Origin: Falsiroseomonas sp050563545
GTDB taxonomy: Bacteria; Pseudomonadota; Alphaproteobacteria; Acetobacterales; Acetobacteraceae
Length of the DNA: 64,000 nucleotides
Assembly: GCF_050563545.1 (NCBI RefSeq)
Contig: NZ_JBNXUM010000033.1
Span: 13,623-77,622 of the forward strand
Direction: 5' to 3'
Positions 9,329 through 16,734 of this stretch are shown here, one piece after another. The notes beneath the pieces are model-generated. The model was not told the origin of the DNA, searched no databases, and was given only the letters and a program-made list of their open reading frames with translations. Numbering within the stretch: position 1 is the first letter of the stretch; each line of letters begins with the position of its first letter. The position numbers and the translations under genes were made by a program.

Positions 9329-10435
9329 ATGTCGGCCGAGGGCGAGGAACGCTTCCAGACGCTGCACGAGCTCGTGAAGGCCGCGCGGTTCAGGCTGAAC
9401 GCCGATATCTGGGACTACCTGGTCGGCGCGACCGAGACCGAGACCACGATGAAGCGCAACCGCGCGGCGCTGGATTCCATCGCCTTCCGCCCGCGGGTGC
9501 TGCGCGACGTGAGCAACGTGGACAGCAGCGGCGACTTCCTGGGCAGGCGGATCAGGCTGCCGGTATTCCTGGCCCCCGTCGGCTCGCTCGACAGCTTCGA
9601 GGCCGGCGGCGCGGCGACGGCGGGCCGCGCGGCCTCCGCCTTCGGCGTGCCCATCATGGTATCCTCGGTGACGCAGCCCGGCCTGGAAGGCTCCGCCGCC
9701 GCGACGCCGGGGCCGAAGGTCTTCCAGCTCTACACCCGCGGCGACGACGCGTTCATCGACGACCATGTCAGGCGCGCAGTGGATGCGGGCTACGACGCCT
9801 TCGCCATCACCGTGGACACCGCGCATTACAGCCGGCGCGAGCGCGACATCGCCAAGCGCTTCGTCAAGCATTGGCGCGCGCGCAACGTGGGGATGAACTA
9901 CCAGGCCGCGCTGTCCTGGCGCGACGTCGCGCGCTTCCGCGAGGTGCATCCGGACGTCACGCTCATCCTCAAGGGCATCGGCTGCGGCGAGGACGCGGCG
10001 ATCGCGGTCCAGCATGGCGTGCAGGTCGTCTATGTCTCGAACCACGGGGGGCGGCAGCTGGACCACGGCCGCGGCTCGCTCGAGGTGCTGCCGGAGGTCG
10101 TGCAGGCGGTGGGCGGACCAGGGGGCGGCCGGGCGCGGGTCTGGATGGACGGTGGCATCAGTCGCGGCACGGACCTCGTGAAGGCGATCGCGCTGGGTGC
10201 GGAGGTCGTGGGGATCGGGCGGCTCTATTGCTATGGCTTGGCCGCGGCCGGCGAGCACGGCGTGCGGCGCGTGCTGGAACTGCTGGAGGACGAGGTGCAG
10301 ACCTGCCTCGGCCTGCTTGGTGCGACGAGCCTGGCCGCGGTGGAGCGCAACCAGCTGGTCGCGGCGCCGGCGGTGACGGCGCCGCATGTGCACTCCGCCT
10401 TCCCGCTGCTGGCGGAGCTCGAGCGGGGCTACTGA
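9329..10435 (+). CDS. FMN-dependent alpha-hydroxy-acid dehydrogenase/oxidase
   Basis: A 368-residue TIM-barrel flavoprotein of the lactate dehydrogenase/glycolate oxidase/mandelate dehydrogenase family, which oxidises L-2-hydroxy acids to 2-oxo acids. The catalytic His239 sits in YVSNHGGRQLDHG, with the substrate-binding Arg242 next to it. Also present are the LKGIGCGEDA lysine block and the C-terminal MDGGISRGTDLVKAIALGA phosphate-binding region. The ATG at 9329 follows a TAGGGA stretch. No membrane-anchoring insert is obvious, which fits a soluble oxidase. The substrate cannot be fixed from sequence; it stands alone between the glycogen operon and the GGDEF gene. Confidence 0.85.
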   Translation: MSAEGEERFQTLHELVKAARFRLNADIWDYLVGATETETTMKRNRAALDSIAFRPRVLRDVSNVDSSGDFLGRRIRLPVFLAPVGSLDSFEAGGAATAGRAASAFGVPIMVSSVTQPGLEGSAAATPGPKVFQLYTRGDDAFIDDHVRRAVDAGYDAFAITVDTAHYSRRERDIAKRFVKHWRARNVGMNYQAALSWRDVARFREVHPDVTLILKGIGCGEDAAIAVQHGVQVVYVSNHGGRQLDHGRGSLEVLPEVVQAVGGPGGGRARVWMDGGISRGTDLVKAIALGAEVVGIGRLYCYGLAAAGEHGVRRVLELLEDEVQTCLGLLGATSLAAVERNQLVAAPAVTAPHVHSAFPLLAELERGY

Positions 10436-10448
10436 CGCCCCGTGCGCC

Positions 10449-11471
10449 TCAATCCTCCGGCGCCGGCACGGTCCGGTTGCCGCCGAGGCTGGTGGCGACC
10501 TCCAGCGCGGCGTCGGCACGGCGCAGCAGCCTGTCCGGCGCCTCGTCCGGCAGGTGGCAGGCCGCGGCGGCGGACAGGGTGACGGCGCCGATCCGCTCGT
10601 TCGAGGTGCGGATCATGTAGTCGTGGCTGCCGATGTCGGCGCGCACGCGTTCGGCGACGCGCAGCGCGGCGTCGAGGCCGGCGCCGGGCAGCAGCACCGC
10701 GAATTCGTCCGTGCCGATCCGCGCGGGCCGGTCGGCTTCCCGCAGCGCGTTCAGCAGATGCGTCGCGGCGGCGCGGATGATGGCGTCGCCGACCTGGTGG
10801 CCGTAGGTCTCCGAGAGCTGCCGGTACTGGTCCACGCGCAGCAGGGCAATGGCGAAAGGCCGGCCGCCGATCCTGCGCTGGCGCACCAGCGTCGCCAGCC
10901 CATCCTCGAAGGAGCGGCGGTTGCCGAGGCCGGTCAGCGCATCGGTATGCGCGGCTCGGTCCACGTCGCCGATCTGCTGCTTGAGGTCGTGCAGGCGGCG
11001 TTCGGTCTCGTGCAGCCGGGCGGAGACCTCGGCGCTCTGCTGCGCGAGCTGACGGGTCAGGGTGACGAGGCCGCCGGCGAGGCGCCGCAGGTCGGGGCCG
11101 TCCAGGTCCTCGATCCGGCCGGCCGCGTCGGTCAGGAGGCTCTCGAACCGCTGGACCTGGCCGCCGGCGCGGCCGGCGAGGTCGATCAGCTCGCCCGCCG
11201 CCATGCTCAGCGGCTCGACATGCTCGGGCGCCTGCGCGGCGATGAAGGCGGCGTGGAGCTCGTCGAGCAGCCCGCCGCGAATCGGCGCGGGATCGGCCAG
11301 CGCGCGATCGAGCCTGGCGCGCAGCATCGGCTCGCCGCCGGCGTGATAGGCGTAGAGCACCGCGAGATGCCGCGGCACGGGGGCCAGGTTGAGCTGACGC
11401 AGCGTCTCGACCGCCGCGAGGGCGGCCTTGCCTGCATTGCCGAGGATGGAGTTGCCGCTGGTGTCGCGCAT
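10449..11471 (-). CDS. GGDEF-domain protein with variant GTDEF signature
   Basis: About 340 residues if the ATG at 11471 (MRDTSGN) is used; in-frame ATGs at 11519 and 11537 are possible but reach into the divergent promoter region. The N-terminal ~170 residues are helical and unassigned, followed by a short coiled-coil-like stretch (RLHETERRLHDLKQQI). The GGDEF domain starts at THTDALTGLGNRRSFE-like sequence (seen as AAHTDALTGLGNRRSF). The active-site loop reads GTDEF (253-257) instead of GGDEF, and the metal-binding Asp of LLRVD is kept. An RxxD inhibitory site (READ, 244-247) lies exactly five residues ahead. It may be a weak diguanylate cyclase or a c-di-GMP sensor. A PilZ gene is divergent. 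Confidence 0.8.
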   Translation of the reverse strand: MRDTSGNSILGNAGKAALAAVETLRQLNLAPVPRHLAVLYAYHAGGEPMLRARLDRALADPAPIRGGLLDELHAAFIAAQAPEHVEPLSMAAGELIDLAGRAGGQVQRFESLLTDAAGRIEDLDGPDLRRLAGGLVTLTRQLAQQSAEVSARLHETERRLHDLKQQIGDVDRAAHTDALTGLGNRRSFEDGLATLVRQRRIGGRPFAIALLRVDQYRQLSETYGHQVGDAIIRAAATHLLNALREADRPARIGTDEFAVLLPGAGLDAALRVAERVRADIGSHDYMIRTSNERIGAVTLSAAAACHLPDEAPDRLLRRADAALEVATSLGGNRTVPAPED

Positions 11472-11623
11472 GGATTGGAACCGCCTGTCCTCGGTTCTAG
11501 CGGCGAAGTGTGAATGCATCCTGTCCAGCATCGGCATCAGCGGCGGCCATCAACCAAGCCTTCAGGAAACTGCGGAAAATTAGGACAGGCCGTCTTGGCC
11601 CGATGGCGTCCTGGGAGGCACGC

Positions 11624-11980
11624 ATGTCACGATCGGATTCCGCCTGGCCCGGGGTGGAGCGCCGCGCCCATCGGCGCCGGCGGGTCCGCCTGCCCGCCAC
11701 CTTCCTGGGCGCGGACGGATCACGCCTGGCGGCGGAGGTGGTGGACATCTCCATTGGCGGGATGCGCCTGGCGATGCGGGCGGACGGGATCGGCCCCGGC
11801 GCACGCGGGGCGGTGGCGGTGGAGGGGCTGTGCGGTCCCCTGCCCTGCGTCGTGCTGGGCCGGGATGACGACGCGCTCCGCCTGCGCTTCGAGGCGGTGG
11901 ATGCGCTGCGCGAGGAACTGGTTGAGCGGCTGGCCGATCTGTCCTGGGATCCGCAGCGCGACCGGGCGCGGCTGTCGTAA
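11624..11980 (+). CDS. PilZ-domain protein (putative c-di-GMP receptor)
   Basis: A 118-residue stand-alone PilZ protein. The Arg-rich RxxxR c-di-GMP-binding motif is at residues 14-22 (RAHRRRRVR), and the second signature, DISIGG, is at 41-46, so the key ligand contacts are present. The ATG at 11624 is chosen for the GGGAGG ribosome-binding site five bases upstream; upstream in-frame ATGs lack one. It is divergent from the GGDEF-type gene across about 150 nt, suggesting a shared second-messenger function. The output partner is not evident here. Confidence 0.8.
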   Translation: MSRSDSAWPGVERRAHRRRRVRLPATFLGADGSRLAAEVVDISIGGMRLAMRADGIGPGARGAVAVEGLCGPLPCVVLGRDDDALRLRFEAVDALREELVERLADLSWDPQRDRARLS

Positions 11981-11997
11981 GCGCTGGGACCGGACGT

Positions 11998-12693
11998 CTA
12001 GGCGGCGAGGGCCGGTGTCGAGATGCCCGCCGGCAAGGTGAGGCGCAGCGCGACGTCCCTGTCGGCGCGCAGATGAGCCCTCATGAGGCGCTCGGCCGCG
12101 TCGGCGTCCCGAGCCTCGATCGCGGCGATGATCTCGCCATGCTCGCTCAGGGCCGAATCGGCACGGCCATGACGCAAGGTCAGCAGTCCGAAGCGATGCA
12201 CCTGGTCGCCGAGGAGCGTCATGATCTGCGACAGCCGGCCGTTTCCAGCGAGGCTGATCACCCGGGTGTGCAGCCGGACCGAGGCGTCGTAGGCCGGCCG
12301 CAGCCTCGCTGCCTTGATGTGCTCGATGGCTTCCCGATGATCGCCTTCGAGGGCCTTCAGATCCGCCGGTGTGGCAAGCTCCGCCGCCACGCGAACCGCG
12401 AAGCACTCCAGCTGCTCCCTGATCTGATAGACCTCGATGACGTCACGGGCCGCCAGCTCGGTGACGATGATGCCGCGCTGGGGCAGGACGCGCACCAGGC
12501 CGCCGGCCGCGAGCTCACGCATCGCCTCCCGTATCGGCGTGCGGCTGATCCTCAGTTCCTCCGCGAGCTGGCCTTCGGACAGCAGACTGCCCGGAGGATA
12601 CAGGGAGTCGAGGATTCCCTTCTTGATGGAGGCGAGCGCCTGCTCCCGGAGGCTCAGCGGAGCGCCGCGCTTGCGTGTCACCTTCCCCGCCAT
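11998..12693 (-). CDS. GntR-family transcriptional regulator (FCD subfamily)
   Basis: A 231-residue regulator. The N-terminal winged helix-turn-helix includes LSEGQLAEELRISRTPIREAMRELAAGGLV, the typical GntR DNA-binding helix pair. The C-terminal part is an all-helical FCD effector domain with the metal-ligand style D-x-x-x-H ... H pattern (DASVRLHTRVI, then SEHGEIIAAI). The ATG at 12693 (MAGKVTRKR) is preferred to the upstream one at 12747 because it starts just before the HTH and has GGAAGCGGAG in front. It follows the amidohydrolase-ligase-dehydrogenase genes on the same strand and probably controls them. Its ligand is unknown. Confidence 0.88.
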   Translation of the reverse strand: MAGKVTRKRGAPLSLREQALASIKKGILDSLYPPGSLLSEGQLAEELRISRTPIREAMRELAAGGLVRVLPQRGIIVTELAARDVIEVYQIREQLECFAVRVAAELATPADLKALEGDHREAIEHIKAARLRPAYDASVRLHTRVISLAGNGRLSQIMTLLGDQVHRFGLLTLRHGRADSALSEHGEIIAAIEARDADAAERLMRAHLRADRDVALRLTLPAGISTPALAA

Positions 12694-12744
12694 CTCCGCT
12701 TCCGCGCCAGTTCCACGCAACCCGCGCCACGGCGGATCCACAAA

Positions 12745-12764
12745 CAAGCTGTATACCAGTGCGC
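12745..12764 (-). promoter_or_regulatory. Candidate GntR operator upstream of its own gene
   Basis: GTATACCAGT (12751-12760) lies upstream of the GntR gene. With its left flank it gives a short CTG-GTATA-CAG dyad on the minus strand. A near-identical block, GTATCCCAGT, lies at 15761-15770 upstream of the amidohydrolase, the first gene of the cluster. Short AT-containing dyads of this type are typical operators of FCD-type GntR proteins. The assignment is inferred from position and the shared sequence. Confidence 0.4.
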
Positions 12765-12832
12765 CTGGAGCGACAACCCTGTGTCTCCGCCAGCGGCTGC
12801 GCGCAGGAATGCTGTTCGCGACATGTCGAGGG

Positions 12833-13209
12833 CTAGTCGAGGAATTCTGCGAACGCCGCTACCGTCTCCAGCAGCGCCGACAACGATCCGACACCAGCGG
12901 TCACCAACGGCCTCGCATTTGGCATGAGCGCCTTCACCCTGTCGAAGTACTCGAACAGCATGTCGCCCCGTGCGCCCTCGCGACCTCTTCCATGGCCAGG
13001 CAGTAGGTCGGCAGGTCCGCAGCCGCCCCGCCATGCTCTTCCGGCAGGAGCAGCCCAAGAAGGCCTTGCTGCCGCAGGAGGTCCCATGCGCGACGCGGGA
13101 CGGTCCCGCTGCGGTCGATCTCCGCCGCAACCGGGAACAGCTCCGCCTCGACGAAGGCGCGAAGGCTGCCCCGGAGCTCGGCCAGGGCGGCGGAGGGCTC
13201 AATGCGCAT
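12833..13209 (-). pseudogene. Truncated acyl-CoA dehydrogenase fused to an unrelated 3' remnant
   Basis: The ATG at 13209 overlaps the ligase stop. The first ~86 residues are a clear acyl-CoA dehydrogenase N-terminal domain (helical start, then GLLGLLLPEEHGG and CLAMEEVARAHGAT). The frame then ends at 12934 instead of continuing to the usual ~380 residues. In a second frame, sequence from about 12965 to a stop at 12833 reads as a plausible protein C-terminus (MLFEYFDRVKALMPNARPL, ending AAFAEFLD). I cannot place that tail in a family. A deletion that joined two genes, plus a frame change, explains the structure. The flavin- and substrate-binding core is gone, so no dehydrogenase activity is expected. 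Confidence 0.7.
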
Positions 13210-14650
13210 CGCCGGCCTCCAGCCCGGCGACCAGATCCTTCTTCACGACCTTGCCACCCGCATTGCGCGGCAACTCCGGCAGGAAGCGGATGATGCTCGG
13301 CACCTTGTACGGCGCGAGCCGGCCGCGGCAATGCGCCACCACGATCTCCGCGGACAGGGCGGCGTCCGCGACCACGAAGGCGGCGATCTCCTCGCCCAGC
13401 TCGCGCGAGGGCGCGCCGGCGACGGCGACGTCCCGCACGCCGGGGATCTCCGCGATGATGCGCTCGACATCCTGCGGGTAGATGTTGACCCCGCCGCGGA
13501 TGATCATGTCCTTGGCGCGGCCGTGCAGGTACAGGAAGCCCTCGGCGTCGAGGCGCGCGAGGTCGCCCGGATAGAACCAGCCGTCGCGGAAGGCGTCCGC
13601 TCCATCGGCGTTCCAGTAGCTGCGTGCCGAGGCGGGACTGCGGTAGCGCAACCGGCCGACGCTGTCGGGCGGCAGCGGCCGATGGTCCTCGCCGACGATC
13701 TCGACTTCCACGCGGAAGACCGGGCGGCCGACGCTGTCCGGATGCAGGTCGCAATCGGCGGGCGTCAGCACGGACACGCCGCCTCCCTCGGTGGAGGAGT
13801 AGATTTCGAACAGGTTCGGCGTCAGGCGCGACCGGATCGCCGCCCGCTCCTCCGGGTGCAGCGCCGATCCGCTCGAGATCAGCACGCGCAATGTCGGCAG
13901 GGCGAGCCCGGGCATGTTCTCGTCCAGCAGGCGGCGGATCATCGTCGGCACCATGAAGAGGACTGTGCCGCCGACCTCCCGCACATGGGCGGCGAGGTCG
14001 GGCATCCGCGTCCGCGGCGACAGGATCGAGACGGTGGCGCCCGCGAACAGCATCGCCATGGTGAAGGCGCGCCCGCCGCCGAAGTAGAGCGGCGTGACGG
14101 AGACATAGACGTCCTGCGCGTTCATGCCGAGGTTCAGCCAGTAGACCATGAACCGGCTTTCGAACTGTCGGTGCGTCGCGCGCGGGCCTTTCGGCAGGCC
14201 GGTCGTTCCGGAGGAGAGCGAGAGGACCAGAGGGCTGTCGTCCGTCACCTCCGGGTCATGCCAGGGGACGGCGCTCTCCTGCGCCCAGCCCGCGGGAAGC
14301 ACCGTCCAGCCCGGCTCGGCCGCATCCTCGCCGGGCCCGAGCAGCACCCGCCCGGGCCGGAAATGGGCGGCGAGGGCGCGCTTCTCCGCCAGTGACAACC
14401 GGCAATCCATCGGCAGGATCACGGCGCCCATCCGGGCCAGGGCGTAGAGGGCAATGACGTGGTCGGCGGTGTCGGCCAGGGCGACGCCGACCAGCATGCC
14501 GCGCATCACGCCTTCGGCGGCGAGGCGATGCGCGGCACCGTCTACCAGGCGGTCCAGCGCCGCGTAGTGGACACGCCGCTCGCCGTCCAGGATGGCCGTC
14601 TTGCACGGGCGGTGGCGGGCATGGAGGCGCAGCACGCTGTCGAGAGACAT
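13199..14650 (-). CDS. AMP-dependent acyl-CoA synthetase/ligase
   Basis: A 483-residue ANL-superfamily enzyme that activates a carboxylic acid with ATP and transfers it to CoA. The P-loop is SLSSGTTGLPKG; the A5-type motif is IYSSTEGG; the hinge region reads GDLARLDAEGFLYLHGRAKDM; and the catalytic lysine region near the C-terminus is NAGGKVVKKDL. It is slightly short for the family (500-560), mainly at the N-terminus, but all motifs are present. It lies between an amidohydrolase and a broken acyl-CoA dehydrogenase, so it probably activates an organic or aromatic acid in that degradation route. The substrate is not deducible. Confidence 0.87.
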   Translation of the reverse strand: MSLDSVLRLHARHRPCKTAILDGERRVHYAALDRLVDGAAHRLAAEGVMRGMLVGVALADTADHVIALYALARMGAVILPMDCRLSLAEKRALAAHFRPGRVLLGPGEDAAEPGWTVLPAGWAQESAVPWHDPEVTDDSPLVLSLSSGTTGLPKGPRATHRQFESRFMVYWLNLGMNAQDVYVSVTPLYFGGGRAFTMAMLFAGATVSILSPRTRMPDLAAHVREVGGTVLFMVPTMIRRLLDENMPGLALPTLRVLISSGSALHPEERAAIRSRLTPNLFEIYSSTEGGGVSVLTPADCDLHPDSVGRPVFRVEVEIVGEDHRPLPPDSVGRLRYRSPASARSYWNADGADAFRDGWFYPGDLARLDAEGFLYLHGRAKDMIIRGGVNIYPQDVERIIAEIPGVRDVAVAGAPSRELGEEIAAFVVADAALSAEIVVAHCRGRLAPYKVPSIIRFLPELPRNAGGKVVKKDLVAGLEAGDAH

Positions 14651-14770
14651 TGACGAGGCCTCGCTTAGGTTTCGCTTGATGCCGCGGCGTCCACTTGCAT
14701 CCGCCTGGGATCCTGGTTCTCCGGTGCGCCGGCCGCAAGGCCCGATCGGAATTGGTCGCAGCTGGCGAGC

Positions 14771-15664
14771 CTAGGAAGCAATCTCCGCCGACAGCGACAT
14801 CCGGAGCCCGTACAGCCTGATGACGTTGTCGCGCAGCACCTTCCTTTTCGGCGCGTCGCGAAGACCGAGCTCCTCGAACTCCGCCCTTGCACGCTCGAGG
14901 TCGATGACGGGGTAGTCGGTCCCGAAGATGACCTTGTCCTGGCCGAAGCTGTTCATGTAGCGCACGAACTTCTCGTCCCAGTGCTTGGGTGCATAGGCGT
15001 CGGTGCCGATGAACACGTTGCGATGCTTGTAGGAGACCGCGATCATCTCCTCGGTCCAGGGCCAGCCGATATGGATGCCGACGAGCTTCAGCTCGGGGAA
15101 ATCGCAGGCGACGGTGTCGAGCGTGATCGGGCGGCCGACGCTCTTCAACGGGCGCTCGTCGGAGTAGCGGAGGCAGTGGCCGACCTGCATCTGGATCGGG
15201 ATGTCGAGCTCGCAGCACTTCGCATAGATCGGGTAGTAGCGGGCATGGTCGGGCGCCATCTCGAACCAGTGGGGATAGAGATGCGCGCCGATGAAGCCCA
15301 GCTCCTTCACCGCCCGCTCCAGCTCGCGCAGGCCCCGCATGCCCTCGGTGGGATCCACGCCGGCAAGACCGCTGAAGCGGCCGGGGTAGCGCCGGCAGAG
15401 ATCGGCCACCTTCTCGTACGGAATGCGGCGGTTGATCGTGTGCTGCGCGCTGCCCGCCTTGACCGCGAGCAGGAAGCAATGCTCGACGCCGGCGCGATCC
15501 ATCTTCGCCAGGAAGGCCTCGGGCGTCAGGCCTTTGATGCGGCCTTCCTCGGCACCGATCTTCCCTCGTATGAAGCTCTCCTGCCATCCCTTCCGCTCGG
15601 TGTCGGGATCGGCGAACTCGTAGTTCACGACGGCATCGATGGCCCCGGGTGCGAAGCTTGTCAT
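14771..15664 (-). CDS. Amidohydrolase-2 family metal-dependent hydrolase
   Basis: A 297-residue TIM-barrel amidohydrolase related to the ACMSD/isoorotate and resorcylate decarboxylase group, which act on C-C bonds or lactones. Visible blocks are GVDPTEG, GAHLYPHW, the His in GIHIGWPWTEE and the late Asp in VIFGTDYPVID, the typical metal/catalytic positions. The usual N-terminal HxH looks degenerate (VVNYEFADP), as seen in several subfamilies. GGAGGAGG lies just before the ATG. It is the first gene of a minus-strand cluster with a CoA ligase and GntR regulator. The exact reaction is unknown. Confidence 0.78.
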   Translation of the reverse strand: MTSFAPGAIDAVVNYEFADPDTERKGWQESFIRGKIGAEEGRIKGLTPEAFLAKMDRAGVEHCFLLAVKAGSAQHTINRRIPYEKVADLCRRYPGRFSGLAGVDPTEGMRGLRELERAVKELGFIGAHLYPHWFEMAPDHARYYPIYAKCCELDIPIQMQVGHCLRYSDERPLKSVGRPITLDTVACDFPELKLVGIHIGWPWTEEMIAVSYKHRNVFIGTDAYAPKHWDEKFVRYMNSFGQDKVIFGTDYPVIDLERARAEFEELGLRDAPKRKVLRDNVIRLYGLRMSLSAEIAS

Positions 15665-15754
15665 GCATCCTCCTCCGGCAATGATCCGCCGGGACTGTTG
15701 ATGACGTGCGCCATCCAGGCATCACTCCGCGGGAAAAGCAATGCCGGAAGGACA

Positions 15755-15772
15755 CCGCTTGTATCCCAGTTG
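15755..15772 (-). promoter_or_regulatory. Second copy of the candidate GntR operator
   Basis: GCTTGTATCCCAGTTG lies about 100 nt upstream of the amidohydrolase start and matches the block upstream of the GntR gene at nine of ten core positions (GTATnCCAGT). Two copies, one before each end of the same-strand cluster, suggest that the regulator controls both the pathway genes and itself. Confidence 0.4.
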
Positions 15773-15940
15773 AAGGCGCCGTCGCATGCAGCGGCCTCCG
15801 GCGGTGCTCCCGGGATCATCTCGGTCCGGAAGGCCGCGCCACCAGGTCGCGGCGTGGCCGTTCGCATGCCCCGGCGCGCCGGCGCACGCTCGAGGTCGCG
15901 GAGCTTGAGGCGCGCATTGCCGGCGCGAGCCGAGGCGCTG

Positions 15941-15981
15941 CTGGACCCGCATTGCCCTGTGTCAGGGCAATGCGGGTCCAG
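15941..15981. repeat. Perfect 19-bp inverted repeat with a 3-nt loop
   Basis: CTGGACCCGCATTGCCCTG (15941-15959), loop TGT, then its exact complement (15963-15981). It lies 72 nt past the rlpA stop and could fold back its transcript, but no T-run follows on the minus strand; on the plus strand CTTTCT follows. The perfection of the arms points to a recently spread palindromic repeat or a strong bidirectional terminator. Confidence 0.75.
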
Positions 15982-16052
15982 CTTTCTCCGGCCCGGCGAT
16001 TAACGCTTTTCGTATGCCCGCCTGCGGCGCGCGCACTCAGTGCGATCGCGGG

Positions 16053-16493
16053 CTAGCGCCCCCGTGGTGTGCTCTGCGCCGCCTGCTGGCCGGGCACCGC
16101 CAACGGAGTAACCTCTACTGGCGCTGTGCCGTCTTCCTTCATGCCGATCCGCTGTGCAGTGCCTTCGCTCACGTCGATGATCCGCCCGCGTGCGTACGGC
16201 CCGCGATCGTTGATCGTGACCGTCTCCGATTGCCCAGTCTCCAGATTGGTCACTCGCGCGACGGAGCCGAGCGGCAGCGACCGGTGCGCGGCGGTTGGTG
16301 CGTTCCTGTCGAAGCGCTCCCCGCTTGCGGTCGGGCGGCCCTGGAACCCTGGCCCGTAGTACGACGCGGTTCCGCGCTGCTGTGGCCCGGCCGGCTGCTC
16401 TGACACATCGCCTGAGGGCTGCGAGCATGCGCCCAAGGCGACGGCGAGGATCGCCGCACTTGCAAAAGAACCAATGGGCTGATGGTGGCGCAC
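16053..16493 (-). CDS. rlpA: RlpA-like septal ring lipoprotein (DPBB domain)
   Basis: A 146-residue lipoprotein. Residues 1-23 are a lipoprotein signal ending in the lipobox LGAC, with Cys23 as the lipidated residue. The rest is a double-psi beta-barrel: GTASYYGPGFQGRPTASGERFD, then RVTNLETG, then VTINDRGPYARGRIIDVS, the RlpA signature with the Asp of the lytic transglycosylase site. It ends without a SPOR domain, so septal peptidoglycan targeting must differ from E. coli RlpA. The start is GTG at 16493, supported by GGAGG seven bases upstream. It probably cleaves or binds denuded glycan strands at the cell envelope. Confidence 0.88.
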   Translation of the reverse strand: MRHHQPIGSFASAAILAVALGACSQPSGDVSEQPAGPQQRGTASYYGPGFQGRPTASGERFDRNAPTAAHRSLPLGSVARVTNLETGQSETVTINDRGPYARGRIIDVSEGTAQRIGMKEDGTAPVEVTPLAVPGQQAAQSTPRGR

Positions 16494-16597
16494 TTCACTG
16501 CCTCCGACGTGCTACGTCGGTCCCGGCCCGCGATTACGCGGTCGCGCGCGGAAGGTTGCGCCCCAAGCGGGAAAGCCCCGCAGAAAACCTGGCTTCC

Positions 16598-16674
16598 TGG
16601 CGGACCCGAGAGGATTCGAACCCCTAACCCCCAGATCCGTAGTCTGGTGCTCTATCCAATTGAGCTACGGGTCC
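16598..16674 (-). tRNA. tRNA-Arg (anticodon ACG)
   Basis: On the minus strand a full cloverleaf can be drawn: acceptor stem GGACCCG/CGGGTCC (7 bp), D arm GCTC...GAGC, anticodon stem CCAGA/TCTGG around loop CTACGGA giving ACG, and T arm with TTCGAAT. CCA is encoded (16598-16600). The A34 is expected to be deaminated to inosine to read CGN codons. It lies between leuB and rlpA on the same strand. Confidence 0.95.
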
Positions 16675-16734
16675 AACCGGGAGCCGCGATGTAGCGAAGG
16701 TGGCGGGGGCGCGCAACCCCCGTGGCGCGCCTTT

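Larger units (their letters stand above)
15665..16052. other. Gene-free stretch between amidohydrolase and rlpA
   Basis: No convincing gene is present in these 388 bases. It holds the leader of the amidohydrolase cluster, the candidate operator at 15755-15772 and the perfect 19-bp hairpin at 15941-15981. Short open frames here lack ribosome-binding sites and recognisable sequence. Confidence 0.6.

Noticed and set aside
10441..10470. Apparent partial match (GTGCGCCTCAATCCTCCGGCGCC) to the flank of the 56-nt structured repeat
   Set aside because: It is the coding end of the GGDEF gene, lacks the conserved GATTCACGCC block and the hairpins, and is best seen as chance similarity.
15661..15867. 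68-codon minus-strand frame upstream of the amidohydrolase
   Set aside because: No ribosome-binding site, composition unlike neighbouring proteins, and it overlaps the presumed operator and leader.
16684..16734. Possible terminator between leuB and tRNA-Arg
   Set aside because: GC-rich inverted segments are present, but no stable stem with a T-run could be drawn on the minus strand.
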